Below the pieces are notes generated by a model that was not told where the DNA came from, searched no databases, and worked only from the letters and a program-made list of their open reading frames with translations. A DNA stretch of 64,000 nt from JACVRW01 sp963734025 (lineage in GTDB: Bacteria; Actinomycetota; Thermoleophilia; Solirubrobacterales; Thermoleophilaceae), in the NCBI GenBank assembly GCA_963734025.1, contig CAVTFR010000010.1:1-64000 (forward strand), given 5' to 3'. Below are positions 36,854-44,151 of the stretch, piece by piece. Numbering within the stretch: position 1 is the stretch's first letter; each line of letters starts with the position of its first letter. The position numbers and the translations under genes are program-made.

Positions 36854-37543
36854 TCAACTCTCCTCGAAGTAATCGGGGTGGGCGGCACGGATCTGCGGCA
36901 GGCCCGAAAGGACCATCCGCAGGTGATGTCGCAGCGTCTCCTCGGCCCGCTCGGCGTCGCCGTCCGCCACCGCCGCCACGACGGCGCGGTGCTCGGAGAC
37001 CATCTCGGCGAGGTACCCGGGCTCGGGCAGGCTCAGTCGCCGCACGCGATCCAGATGACCGTTCGCCCGGCGGCTGAGCCACCAGGCGATGTCGCGGCCG
37101 CTCAGCTCGCAGAGGCTGCGGTGAAGCGAGGCATCGAGGGTGTCGAACGCATCGACGTCGCCCTCATGCTCAGCCCGCTCCTGCGCGGCGAGATTTGCCT
37201 GCAGCTCCTCGAGCTGGGCGGGGGTCGCCCGCTCGGTCGCGAGCCGGATCGCGCTGCACTCGAGCGCCTCGCGCACGAACGCGGCGTCCGCGATCGCCTC
37301 GTCGGAGATCAGAGTGACGAAGGTGCCGAGCTGGGGAACGATCGCCACGAGCCGGTCGTCGCGCAGGCGCGCGAGCGCCTCGCGGACCGGGGTACGGCTG
37401 ACCCCGAGCAGCTCGGCGAGCTCGTTCTCGGACAGCCTGCGGCCGGGCACGAGCTCCGCGCTGACGATCGCCTCGCGGAGGGCTGCGTACACCTGGTCGC
37501 GAGCGGATGCTCCGCCCGCCCTCTCGCTTAGCGGGATTCGCAC
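36854..37543 (-). CDS. GntR-family regulator with FCD domain
   Basis: The regulator (about 229 residues) has an N-terminal winged helix (ARDQVYAALREAIVSAELVPGRRLSENELAELLGVSRTPVREALARL) and an all-helical FCD effector domain with FDTLDASLHRSLCELSG and MVSEHRAVVAAVADGD, carrying the usual metal-binding His residues. It heads an operon with pdhA and pdhB and is a PdhR-like candidate that senses pyruvate or a related acid. The GTG at 37543 is preferred over the GTG at 37564 because a -10 box and palindromic operator sit between them. Confidence 0.87.
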   Translation of the reverse strand: MRIPLSERAGGASARDQVYAALREAIVSAELVPGRRLSENELAELLGVSRTPVREALARLRDDRLVAIVPQLGTFVTLISDEAIADAAFVREALECSAIRLATERATPAQLEELQANLAAQERAEHEGDVDAFDTLDASLHRSLCELSGRDIAWWLSRRANGHLDRVRRLSLPEPGYLAEMVSEHRAVVAAVADGDAERAEETLRHHLRMVLSGLPQIRAAHPDYFEES

Positions 37544-37548
37544 GTCGG

Positions 37549-37579
37549 CTAGTATACTAGTCACCTGCGGCGCTGTCTC
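37549..37579 (-). promoter_or_regulatory. Leaderless promoter with overlapping GntR operator
   Basis: The 12-base perfect palindrome CTAGTATACTAG (37549-37560) contains TATACT (37551-37556, minus strand), a near-ideal -10 box, 7 bases before the GTG at 37543. GAGACA (37574-37579) lies 17 bases upstream as the -35. The palindrome fits GntR/FCD operators of the TNGTNNNACNA kind, so the regulator probably represses its own transcript. Confidence 0.65.
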
Positions 37580-37696
37580 GCGTATTTCGTCGCATCACGA
37601 GCGGGATTCCGCCGCACGCATCACTCCTCCCTCAGGGCGGCTTCGCCGGAGACCCCGGCGGAGCTCGCCTGCGGGGCGAACTGCGACGATCGGCCG

Positions 37697-38509
37697 ATGA
37701 CGAGCGCCGCCGACTTCCTCGCCCTCCACCAGCGAGCCGAGACCTTCGTAATGCCCAACGTATGGGACGCGGGAAGCGCGAAGGTCATGGCGCAGGCCGG
37801 GTTCCCGGCGCTGGGGACGACCAGCTCGGGGATCGCTTTCTCAGCCGGCTTCCCCGACGACGGCAGGATCGGGCGCGACGCCATGATCGAGCGCATCGGG
37901 GCCATCGCTGCCGCGGTCGACGTCCCGGTGAGCGCGGACATCGAATCGGGCTACGCGCCGGACGCTGACGGGGTCGCGGCGACGATCCGCGGCGTCATCC
38001 AGGCCGGGGCCGTCGGAGCGAATCTCGAGGACGCCGACCCCCGTCGTCCCGGAACGCTGTTCGAGATGGATGATGCGGTCGAGCGCCTCGCGGCCGCGCG
38101 GGCCGCCGCCGACCGTGCCGATGTCCCCTTCACCCTCAATGCCCGGACCGACAGCTACCTGGTGGACGCTCCCGACCCATTCACCGAGGCGGTTGAGCGC
38201 GCATCGCGGTATGTCGCGGCGGGCGCCGACTGCATCTTCGTGCCTGGCGGGTCCGAGGCGCCGGAGATCGAGCGGCTCGTGGAGGCAATCGACGCTCCGC
38301 TCAACGTCGTCGCGGGCCTCGTCGGGGAGCCGCTCGGGGTCGCCGTGCTCAGCCGGCTGGGGGTTCGCCGCGTCAGCATCGGCGGCAGCCTCGCCCGCGC
38401 CTGCCTGGGGCTGGTCCGGCGGGCGGCGCAGGAGATGCGCGAGGGCCGGTTCGACTTCACCGCGGGCGCCCTCCCGCACGCGGAGGCCAACCGCCTGATG
38501 GCGTCCTAG
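37697..38509 (+). CDS. Isocitrate lyase/PEP mutase-family protein
   Basis: The 270-residue TIM-barrel protein has MPNVWDAGSAKVMAQAGFPALGTTSSGIAFSAGFPD, VPVSADIESGY, GANLEDAD and NARTDSY, the metal and phosphate-binding blocks of the superfamily. The KKCGH motif of true isocitrate lyase is absent, so it is more like the carboxyvinyl-carboxyphosphonate or oxaloacetate-hydrolase-like group common in soil bacteria. Its substrate is unknown. It diverges from the GntR-pdh operon and converges on the aldo/keto reductase with shared stop bases CTAG. Confidence 0.88.
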   Translation: MTSAADFLALHQRAETFVMPNVWDAGSAKVMAQAGFPALGTTSSGIAFSAGFPDDGRIGRDAMIERIGAIAAAVDVPVSADIESGYAPDADGVAATIRGVIQAGAVGANLEDADPRRPGTLFEMDDAVERLAAARAAADRADVPFTLNARTDSYLVDAPDPFTEAVERASRYVAAGADCIFVPGGSEAPEIERLVEAIDAPLNVVAGLVGEPLGVAVLSRLGVRRVSIGGSLARACLGLVRRAAQEMREGRFDFTAGALPHAEANRLMAS

Positions 38510-39477
38510 TTCCAGGCAAGCTCGGAGCGGGTCCGCCAATAGGCCTCGGGCTCCTCCGCCAGACCAGCGAGCGCCTGCGCGGCCTCCCTGTCCCAGCGCA
38601 GCTCGCGCGCGGCCAGGTTGCTCACGAGCTGCTCCGGGCTGCCAGCGCCGCTCAGGACGACATCCACCCAGGGCTGGGCCAGCACGGCGGACAGGGCCAC
38701 CGCGTCGGGGGGTGCGCCGAGCCTGCCCGCGACCTGCTCCAGCTCGGGACAGCCACCGCGGGCGGTCAGGCGGCCGTTCGCCAGTGCCTCCTTGACGACC
38801 ACCCCGAGGCCCTCGCCACGGGCCTGTGCAAGCGCAGGGCCGGCCGACGGCTCGAGCAGGTTCCAGGTCGACTGCACGGTGTCGAAGCCACCGGCTGCCA
38901 GCGCTCGCTCGACGGTCTGCGCCTGCTCCGGGCCGCTCGTCGTCAGGCCCACGCTGACTCCCTCGGCCCGCAGTTCGGCGAGCGCGTCGAGGACCGCGGG
39001 GTCCTCGAGCACGCCGCTGTCCACCGTCGCCGAGTGGATCTGGTAGAGCGCGAGGTGGTCGCCGAGCAGCTCGCGGGTCTCGCCGATCTGACGGCGAAAG
39101 GTGTCCACCGACAGGTCCTTGACCTCCGGTGGGTCCGCATCGACCTGCCAGCCGGCGGTGTAGGTGTAGCCCCACTTCGACCCGACCGTCACCGCCCCGG
39201 GCGCCAGCCCCCGCTGCCGGAGCCATGAGGCGAGGAAGGCCTCGGCCCGACCGTAGGAACGCGCCGCGTCGAAGTAGCGCACACCCTGCTCGTAGGCCGC
39301 GTCCAGTACCGCGTGCGCGTGCCGCTCCAGGGCCCCCACCGAGCGATCGGAACCGAGATCGTCGCCGTGCCCCAGGTTGAGGTAACCGGGGCGCCCGAGC
39401 GCGGCGAGGCCTAGCCCGATCGCGGTCACGGGCAGCTCTGCCGGGCCGAGGGTGCGCTCCCAGGGTTCGGCGGGCAT
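38506..39477 (-). CDS. Aldo/keto reductase
   Basis: This is a 323-residue NADPH-dependent oxidoreductase barrel. The catalytic tetrad is visible: Asp and Tyr in GVRYFDAARSYGRAEAFLASWL, Lys in VGSKWGY and His in LALYQIHSAT. The coenzyme segment LSAVLAQPWVDVVLSGAGSPEQLVSNL closes the barrel. The ATG at 39477 overlaps the response-regulator stop by one base, so it is probably the effector gene co-transcribed with the two-component system, although the link could be incidental. Confidence 0.9.
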   Translation of the reverse strand: MPAEPWERTLGPAELPVTAIGLGLAALGRPGYLNLGHGDDLGSDRSVGALERHAHAVLDAAYEQGVRYFDAARSYGRAEAFLASWLRQRGLAPGAVTVGSKWGYTYTAGWQVDADPPEVKDLSVDTFRRQIGETRELLGDHLALYQIHSATVDSGVLEDPAVLDALAELRAEGVSVGLTTSGPEQAQTVERALAAGGFDTVQSTWNLLEPSAGPALAQARGEGLGVVVKEALANGRLTARGGCPELEQVAGRLGAPPDAVALSAVLAQPWVDVVLSGAGSPEQLVSNLAARELRWDREAAQALAGLAEEPEAYWRTRSELAWN

Positions 39478-40082
39478 CAGGCGGTCAGCCCGAGCCGCTC
39501 GGCGCGCTGCACCGCCTCGGCCCGGTTGCGCACGCCGAGCTTCCTGTACAGCGAGCTCGTGTGCTCCTTGACCGTGTGCGGGGAGAGATAGAGCCGCGCG
39601 GCGATCTCCTTGTTGGTGGCGCCCGAGGCCATATGAGTGAGCACCTCGCGCTCGCGGTCGGACAGCTGCGCGGACGGCTGCTCGGCGCGCGGCGCGAAGA
39701 CGGTCATCCCCTTGCCGACCATGCGCACCGCCATCGCCACGTCGTGGGCGGACCAGTCCTTCGAGACGAAGCCGGAAGCGCCCGCCGCCCGGGCGGCCTG
39801 CGGCGAGATCCAGCCGGCGCCCGAGATCAGCAGGACGCGCGTACGCGGGGACGAGCGCCGGATCGCCTCGCACAGCTCGGCGCCCGACTCCTCGCCCAGG
39901 AACAGGTCGACGAGCGCCACGTGCGGCTCGTAGCGGGTCGCCATCGCGAGCGCCTCCTCGGCACTCGAGGCGGTGAGACAGCGCTCGACCCAGGCCTGTT
40001 CGGTCAGTAGGAGCCGGAAGCCCCAGTGGACGACGTCGTGGTCGTCCACCACGAGCACGCGGAGGTTGCGCTCGGGGCTCAT
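39477..40082 (-). CDS. NarL/LuxR-family response regulator
   Basis: The 201-residue regulator has a receiver domain with VLVVDDHDVVHWGF, the phosphoacceptor Asp in VALVDLFLGEESG and the Lys in SGFVSKDWS, and a C-terminal LuxR helix-turn-helix LSDREREVLTHMASGATNKEIAARLYLSPHTVKEHTSSLYRKLGV. Its ATG overlaps the stop of a 15-codon mini-ORF, itself part of a duplicated 44-base unit that separates it from the sensor kinase. It is the cognate partner of the kinase at 40167-41294. Confidence 0.94.
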   Translation of the reverse strand: MSPERNLRVLVVDDHDVVHWGFRLLLTEQAWVERCLTASSAEEALAMATRYEPHVALVDLFLGEESGAELCEAIRRSSPRTRVLLISGAGWISPQAARAAGASGFVSKDWSAHDVAMAVRMVGKGMTVFAPRAEQPSAQLSDREREVLTHMASGATNKEIAARLYLSPHTVKEHTSSLYRKLGVRNRAEAVQRAERLGLTA

Positions 40083-40165
40083 TGCGGAAGCGCCCGGCTC
40101 GGCCGGGTGCGCACCGAAAGCCTCATTGCGGAAGCACCCGGCTCGGCCGGGTGCGCACCGATAGC
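40078..40165. repeat. Tandem 44-base repeat with hairpins between kinase and response regulator
   Basis: Two copies, 40078-40121 and 40122-40165, differ at only a few positions. Each contains a GC-rich hairpin with a TCG loop (copy 2: GCACCCGGC-TCG-GCCGGGTGC, perfect 9-bp stem; copy 1 has one G:U pair). On the minus strand each copy also encodes a complete mini-ORF. The period of 44 equals a 48-base ORF with a 4-base ATGA overlap. Confidence 0.8.
40079..40126 (-). CDS. Mini-ORF 2, coupled to the response regulator start
   Basis: The frame encodes 15 codons, MRLSVRTRPSRALPQ. Its ATG overlaps the stop of mini-ORF 1, and its TGA overlaps the ATG of the response regulator (CAATGAGC). It could pass ribosomes from the kinase message to the regulator. 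The peptide is Arg-rich with no known relatives that I can name. Whether the peptide matters or only the coupling or the hairpin does is unknown. Confidence 0.4.
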   Translation of the reverse strand: MRLSVRTRPSRALPQ

Positions 40166-40170
40166 TTCAT
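40123..40170 (-). CDS. Mini-ORF 1, coupled to the sensor kinase stop
   Basis: The frame encodes 15 codons, MKLSVRTRPSRVLPQ, and differs from mini-ORF 2 by K2R and V12A plus a synonymous change at Leu3. Its ATG overlaps the kinase stop (GGATGA) and its TGA overlaps the ATG of mini-ORF 2. The chain of three ATGA junctions is seen directly in the sequence; translation itself is unproven. Confidence 0.4.
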   Translation of the reverse strand: MKLSVRTRPSRVLPQ

Positions 40171-41294
40171 CCCTCGTCGTCCTCACTCACCGGCACGACC
40201 AGCCGCACCCGCCACTCCGAACCGCCCTCGGGCCCGAACTCGACGAGCGCGCCGCGCTGGAGCGCCTCCACCGCCGCGAGCCGCAGGCCCATGCCGGTCC
40301 CGCGCGTGCCCCGGCGCGCCCCGTCGTTGCGGACCTCGAGCACGAACGTGCCGTCGATGCGGCCGACGTGGACGTTCACGCTCGTCGGGCGGGCGTGCTT
40401 GTGAACGTTGCGAAGCGCCTCGGCGAGCACGGACTGGGCGAGCGGCTCCACCCCCTGGGGCACCTCCACGCCCTCCTCCCAGTCGAGCTCGAGCGGCAGA
40501 TCCTTGTAGTGGCGGTCGAGCCGCGCGAGCTCGTCGTGGAGCGTCGCCCCGGTGTCGAGCGTCGGCGGTGCGAGCGGGCGCGAGATCGCCTCGCGCAGGT
40601 CGGTGAGCGCCGCCTGCATCTCGTCGGCGCAGCGCCGCCTCGCCTCGTCGCTCAGGCCGTGCTCCGAGCCCAGCACGAGCGACACGCCGAACAGGCGCTG
40701 CACCACCCGGTCGTGGATCTCGCGCGCCAGGTCGAGGCGGGCCTCGAGAAGCCGCGCGCGACCCTGCTGGTTGGTGGCCATGCGGACCGTCGCCGCGAGG
40801 GCGGCGGTCTTGCCGAGCGTCCACATTGAGTGGCGCTCCTCCTCGGTCAGCTCGAAGCGGCTGCCGCCGCGGTCCGCGAAGATCACTCCGAGCAGGCGGC
40901 CGCCCGCGGACACCGGCGTGCAGGTGAGCGTCTCGACTCCGCTGAAACGCGCGTAGCGCTCGGGCACCCAGCGACCGAGGTCGCCGGCGACCTCCACCAC
41001 CCGGTCCTCGGAGAGCGCCACCTGCGCGATGGGTGTCTCCTCGAGGGTGCCGTACACCCCCTCGAGCAGGTCGGGCGGAATCCCCTGGCTGCCGAGCGGC
41101 ACGACGAGCTGGCGCACGTCGTCGTAGAGCAGCAGGATCGCGCGCGTCATCGAAGTCGTGCGGCAGAGCGCTTCGCAGAGGCGGTCGTAGAAATCCCGCC
41201 CCGAGCTACCGGACGCCTGATCCAGCGCGCCGAGGAGCTCGACGATCACCTCGAGCGCGTCGGTTCGGGGCGTCGGGGCTCCGCTTCGCTCCAT
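40167..41294 (-). CDS. GAF-domain sensor histidine kinase (HisKA_3/NarX type)
   Basis: This is a 375-residue cytoplasmic kinase. The N-terminal GAF domain (TRAILLLYDDVRQLVVPLGSQG to LLGVIFADRGGSRFELTEEER) is followed by the dimerisation and phosphoacceptor helix LEARLDLAREIHDRVVQRLFGVSLVLG (His in REIHDR) and an HATPase_c domain with LAEALRNVHKHARP (N box) and GTGMGLRLAAVEALQ (G box). No membrane segment is present, so it senses an internal signal. It pairs with the regulator downstream across the duplicated mini-ORFs. Confidence 0.92.
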   Translation of the reverse strand: MERSGAPTPRTDALEVIVELLGALDQASGSSGRDFYDRLCEALCRTTSMTRAILLLYDDVRQLVVPLGSQGIPPDLLEGVYGTLEETPIAQVALSEDRVVEVAGDLGRWVPERYARFSGVETLTCTPVSAGGRLLGVIFADRGGSRFELTEEERHSMWTLGKTAALAATVRMATNQQGRARLLEARLDLAREIHDRVVQRLFGVSLVLGSEHGLSDEARRRCADEMQAALTDLREAISRPLAPPTLDTGATLHDELARLDRHYKDLPLELDWEEGVEVPQGVEPLAQSVLAEALRNVHKHARPTSVNVHVGRIDGTFVLEVRNDGARRGTRGTGMGLRLAAVEALQRGALVEFGPEGGSEWRVRLVVPVSEDDEG

Positions 41295-41325
41295 CTCCGT
41301 CGTGAACGCTACCCGGCGGACCGGC

Positions 41326-41553
41326 TCAGGCCGGCTGAAGCGAGAGACGCAGGGCCTGCTCCGAGGTCAGCGACACCTCGCGCACGTGGCCGCAGGCGCG
41401 GCAGCGGCACACGACGTCGCCGTCGAAGTCGTCGAGGCGCAGGGACCACTCGACGTCGCCGGACAGGCAGACGCGGCAGGCCAGCGCGGCCGCCACGAGC
41501 GACGGATCATCGTCGCCGCGGAAGTGCGCGAGCTCGAGCGTGGGCTCCTCCAT
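41326..41553 (-). CDS. Small zinc-ribbon-like protein
   Basis: The protein of about 75 residues has two CxxC pairs, CRVC and CRAC (within DVVCRCRACGHVREVS), spaced like a zinc ribbon. The frame extends to 41592 (88 residues), but MEEPTLELAHFRGDD at 41553 is a sensible start. It is the first gene of the kinase-regulator transcript, 31 bases upstream of the kinase. No function known; a small metal-binding adaptor is possible. Confidence 0.6.
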   Translation of the reverse strand: MEEPTLELAHFRGDDDPSLVAAALACRVCLSGDVEWSLRLDDFDGDVVCRCRACGHVREVSLTSEQALRLSLQPA

Positions 41554-41606
41554 CGGAATCACCGTCCCGCGAGTACGAGGGAAGCGGAACATGGTGGCGG
41601 TCAGAA

Positions 41607-41651
41607 CCCCCCGCTTGGGGGGATGGCATCCGGGGGGCTCGCGCCCCCCGG
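41607..41651. repeat. Pair of G/C-run hairpins downstream of folK
   Basis: CCCCCC-GCTT-GGGGGG (41607-41622) and CCGGGGGGC-TCGC-GCCCCCCGG (41630-41651) are two strong consecutive hairpins in the folK/zinc-ribbon gap. A third G/C run follows. No U-run is present in either direction, so they are not typical intrinsic terminators, but they may stop or slow transcription leaving folK. Confidence 0.5.
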
Positions 41652-41692
41652 GCCCCCCGCGGGCAATGGCCGCGCACTTGGTGTTGCCGAGC

Positions 41693-42181
41693 TCAGAGCT
41701 GCCCCGCTTTTCTTACGCGCTGGTACATGAGCTCGTGCAGGAGATCTGCCAAGCCGCGCTCCGGTTGGTACTGCAACTCCGGGTCGAGCTCCAGCAGCGG
41801 CTCCACCACGAAGCGCCGGCTCGTGACCTCGCGGTGGGGCAGCGTCAGGCGCTCCGAGCTGTACTCGAGGTCGCCGAGCAGCAGCAGGTCGATGTCGATC
41901 GGGCGGGGCCCGTGGCGGACGCCGCCGGGGCCGCGGCCGAGCTCGCGCTCCACCGCCTTGCAGGCGTCGAGCAGCTGCTCCGGCTCGAGCGGCGTCCGGA
42001 TCCGCAGGCAGGCGTTCAGGAAATCCGGCTGGTCGAGCAGCTCGCCCTGCGGGGCGGTCTCATAGAGGGAGGACGAGGCGAGCACCTCGACCCCCGCGGC
42101 CGGGAGCGCCGCGCGCGCGGCGCGGAGGTTGGCTTCCCGGTCCCCGACGTTCGAGCCGAGGCCGAGGTAGCCGGTCCTCAG
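41693..42181 (-). CDS. folK: 2-amino-4-hydroxy-6-hydroxymethyldihydropteridine pyrophosphokinase
   Basis: The 162-residue enzyme of folate synthesis. Seen: YLGLGSNVGDREANLRAA at the start, SSLYETAPQG, QPDFLNACLRI and the GPRPIDIDLLLLGD signature with the two metal-binding Asp residues. The only plausible start is a CTG at 42181 that overlaps the folB stop (CTGA); no ATG, GTG or TTG is available before the conserved YLGLGSN. It is the last gene of folP-folB-folK. Confidence 0.92.
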   Translation of the reverse strand: MRTGYLGLGSNVGDREANLRAARAALPAAGVEVLASSSLYETAPQGELLDQPDFLNACLRIRTPLEPEQLLDACKAVERELGRGPGGVRHGPRPIDIDLLLLGDLEYSSERLTLPHREVTSRRFVVEPLLELDPELQYQPERGLADLLHELMYQRVRKAGQL

Positions 42182-42621
42182 ACTTCCTTCCACACCTCGA
42201 CGGACACCTCGTCGACGGGCAGCGGGATCGGCGGCTCGGGCTTGGTCGCCTTCACGCGCACGGACTCGGCGCCGAAGCGGTCGATGAGCCGGTCCGCGAC
42301 CGCGGAGCAGAGGCGCTCCAGCGTCTTGTAGGAGCGCTCCTGGGCGGCGAGCGCCACCTGCTCGCAGACCTCGCCGTAGTTGATCGTGTCCTCGATCCGG
42401 TCGGTGACCGTGGCGTCGCACTCGTCGAGCTCGAACGAGATGTCGAAGACGAGCCGCTGGCCGAGCTCGCGCTCGGCCTCGCTCACGCCGTGACGCGTGT
42501 AGAGCGACAGACCCGCGATCTCGATCGATACCGCCGGCGACGAGGCCGAGCGCTCGTCATCGTCCAGCCCGTCGTCGTCGAGGTCCTCGAATTCGTCGTC
42601 GGGCTCCCGCTCCCACATCAC
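42178..42621 (-). CDS. folB: Dihydroneopterin aldolase
   Basis: The 147-residue protein has a complete DHNA domain (IEIAGLSLYTRHGVSEAERELGQRLVFDISFELD, TINYGEVCEQV, VRVKATKPEPPIP) preceded by about 30 residues of very acidic sequence (EPDDEFEDLDDDGLDDDERS) that is not part of the normal enzyme. The GTG at 42621 overlaps the folP stop; an adjacent ATG at 42618 is equally possible. The acidic tail could be a mis-annotated linker, but no later start fits. Confidence 0.92.
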   Translation of the reverse strand: MMWEREPDDEFEDLDDDGLDDDERSASSPAVSIEIAGLSLYTRHGVSEAERELGQRLVFDISFELDECDATVTDRIEDTINYGEVCEQVALAAQERSYKTLERLCSAVADRLIDRFGAESVRVKATKPEPPIPLPVDEVSVEVWKEV

Positions 42622-43416
42622 CGCGCCACCGTAGCAGCGGCCACCACCAGCGCATCCACGACGGAAGCGACGTCGTGGACCCGAAAAACGCTTGCGCCAC
42701 GCTCGAGGGCGAGGACGTTCGTGGCGATCGTCCCGGGCAGCCGCTCGCCCTCCGGGCGACCTCCGGCGAGCTTGCCGAGAAAGCTCTTGCGCGACGTGCC
42801 GATCACAACCGGCCGCCCGATCGCGACGATCTCGTCGAGCCGGCGCAGCAGCTCGAGGTTGTGCTCGGTCGACTTGCCGAAGCCGATGCCGGGGTCGAGC
42901 CAGACCCGCTCCTCCGGCACCCCCTCCGCGACCGCGAAGGCGAGCCGCTCCTCGAGGAAGGCGCGCACGTCCGAGACGACGTCGTCGTAGCGAGGGTCGT
43001 CCTGCATCGTGCGCGGCTCACCGCGCATGTGCATGAGCACGCAATCGGCCCCACGCTCAGCCACCAGGCCGGCGAGCTCTGGGGGCGACGCGGAAGGCGG
43101 CGACGTCGTTGACGATCGAGGCGCCCGCATCGAGCGCCGCGCGGGCGACCTCGAGCTTGCTGGTGTCGATCGAGACGCGCAGACCGCCGGCGCTGAGCCG
43201 CTCCACGACAGGCACGACCCGCGCCGTCTCATCCTCGGCCCCAACCGGCTCTGCCCCCGGGCGCGTGGACTCGCCGCCCACGTCGAGGATGCCGGCGCCC
43301 TCCGCGGCGAGCTCGAGCCCGTGCCGAACCGCCGCCTCGGCGTCGAGGTAGAGGCCGCCGTCCGAGAACGAGTCGGGCGTGACGTTGACGACCCCCATGA
43401 CCGTGAAGTGCTCCAC
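42618..43416 (-). CDS. folP: Dihydropteroate synthase, one frameshift
   Basis: The enzyme joins p-aminobenzoate to the pterin. The first part reads MGVVNVTPDSFSDGG, ILDVGGESTRPGAEPV and ASIVNDVAAFR; the second, in another frame, reads GADCVLMHMRGEPRTMQ, VWLDPGIGFGKSTEHNLELL and VVIGTSRKSFLG. The frame changes at a run of five G (43081-43085, plus strand); removing one base restores VAPELAGLVAERG. All catalytic segments are intact, so this is most likely a homopolymer base-calling error. GATACT lies 7 bases before the GTG at 43416, a leaderless promoter pattern. Confidence 0.85.
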
Positions 43417-43438
43417 CACCGGAAGTATCGTGGCCGCC

Positions 43439-44098
43439 GTGCCTGGCCCGTTCGACGCAGTGGTCTTCGACAACGACGGCCTCCTGCTCGACACCGAGGA
43501 CGCGTGGACGCGCGCCGAGCAGGTCCTGTTCCGGCGCTACGGCAGCAATTTCACGATGGAGCACAAGCGGGCCTTGCTCGGCACTTCCGCAGCGGAGTCG
43601 GCTCTCAAGCTCGAGGCGATGCTCGCCGCGCCCGGCGAGGGCGACGACCTGATGGAACAGCTGCACGAGCTGGTGATGGAGGAGGTGCTGGGCGGCGTGC
43701 CGGTCCGGCCGGGCGGCCAAGAGCTGGTCGAGCGCCTCCGGGCCGACTGCGTGCCCGTCGGGCTCGCGACCAACTCGTCGCGTCCGTTCGTGGAGCGCGT
43801 GCTCGCCTCGTCCGGCTTCCGGAGCGACGAGTTCGGCATCGTCGTGAGCGCCGACGACGTCGAGCGACCCAAGCCTGCGCCCGATATCTATCTCGCGGCC
43901 TGCACGGGACTCGGCGCCGAGCCGGCGCGCTGCGCCGCGCTCGAGGACTCGCTCCCGGGAGTCGCGGCCGCGCGTGCGGCGGGCATGTTCGTCATCGCGG
44001 TCCCCTATTTCCCGGGCCAGGACCTCGACGGGGCCTCGCTGACCGCCCCCTCGCTTGCAGATCCGGCCGTCGCCGCGGTTCTTGGTTTGACTCCCTGA
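43439..44098 (+). CDS. HAD-family phosphatase (beta-phosphoglucomutase-like)
   Basis: This is a 219-residue hydrolase. Motif I is AVVFDNDGLLLDTEDAW (nucleophile and acid Asp), motif II VGLATNSSRPF, motif III Lys in DDVERPKPAPDIYLAA and motif IV ALEDSLPGVAAARAAGM. The four-helix cap suggests a small phosphosugar or phosphoglycolate-like substrate. TATCGT lies 7 bases before the GTG at 43439; GTG 43430 is the alternative. It diverges from folP, with the two promoters overlapping. Confidence 0.88.
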   Translation: MPGPFDAVVFDNDGLLLDTEDAWTRAEQVLFRRYGSNFTMEHKRALLGTSAAESALKLEAMLAAPGEGDDLMEQLHELVMEEVLGGVPVRPGGQELVERLRADCVPVGLATNSSRPFVERVLASSGFRSDEFGIVVSADDVERPKPAPDIYLAACTGLGAEPARCAALEDSLPGVAAARAAGMFVIAVPYFPGQDLDGASLTAPSLADPAVAAVLGLTP

Positions 44099-44151
44099 GC
44101 GCGGCACGAAATCTTTACGGAATCCAAACGGAGGATCACCATCTTGAGACG

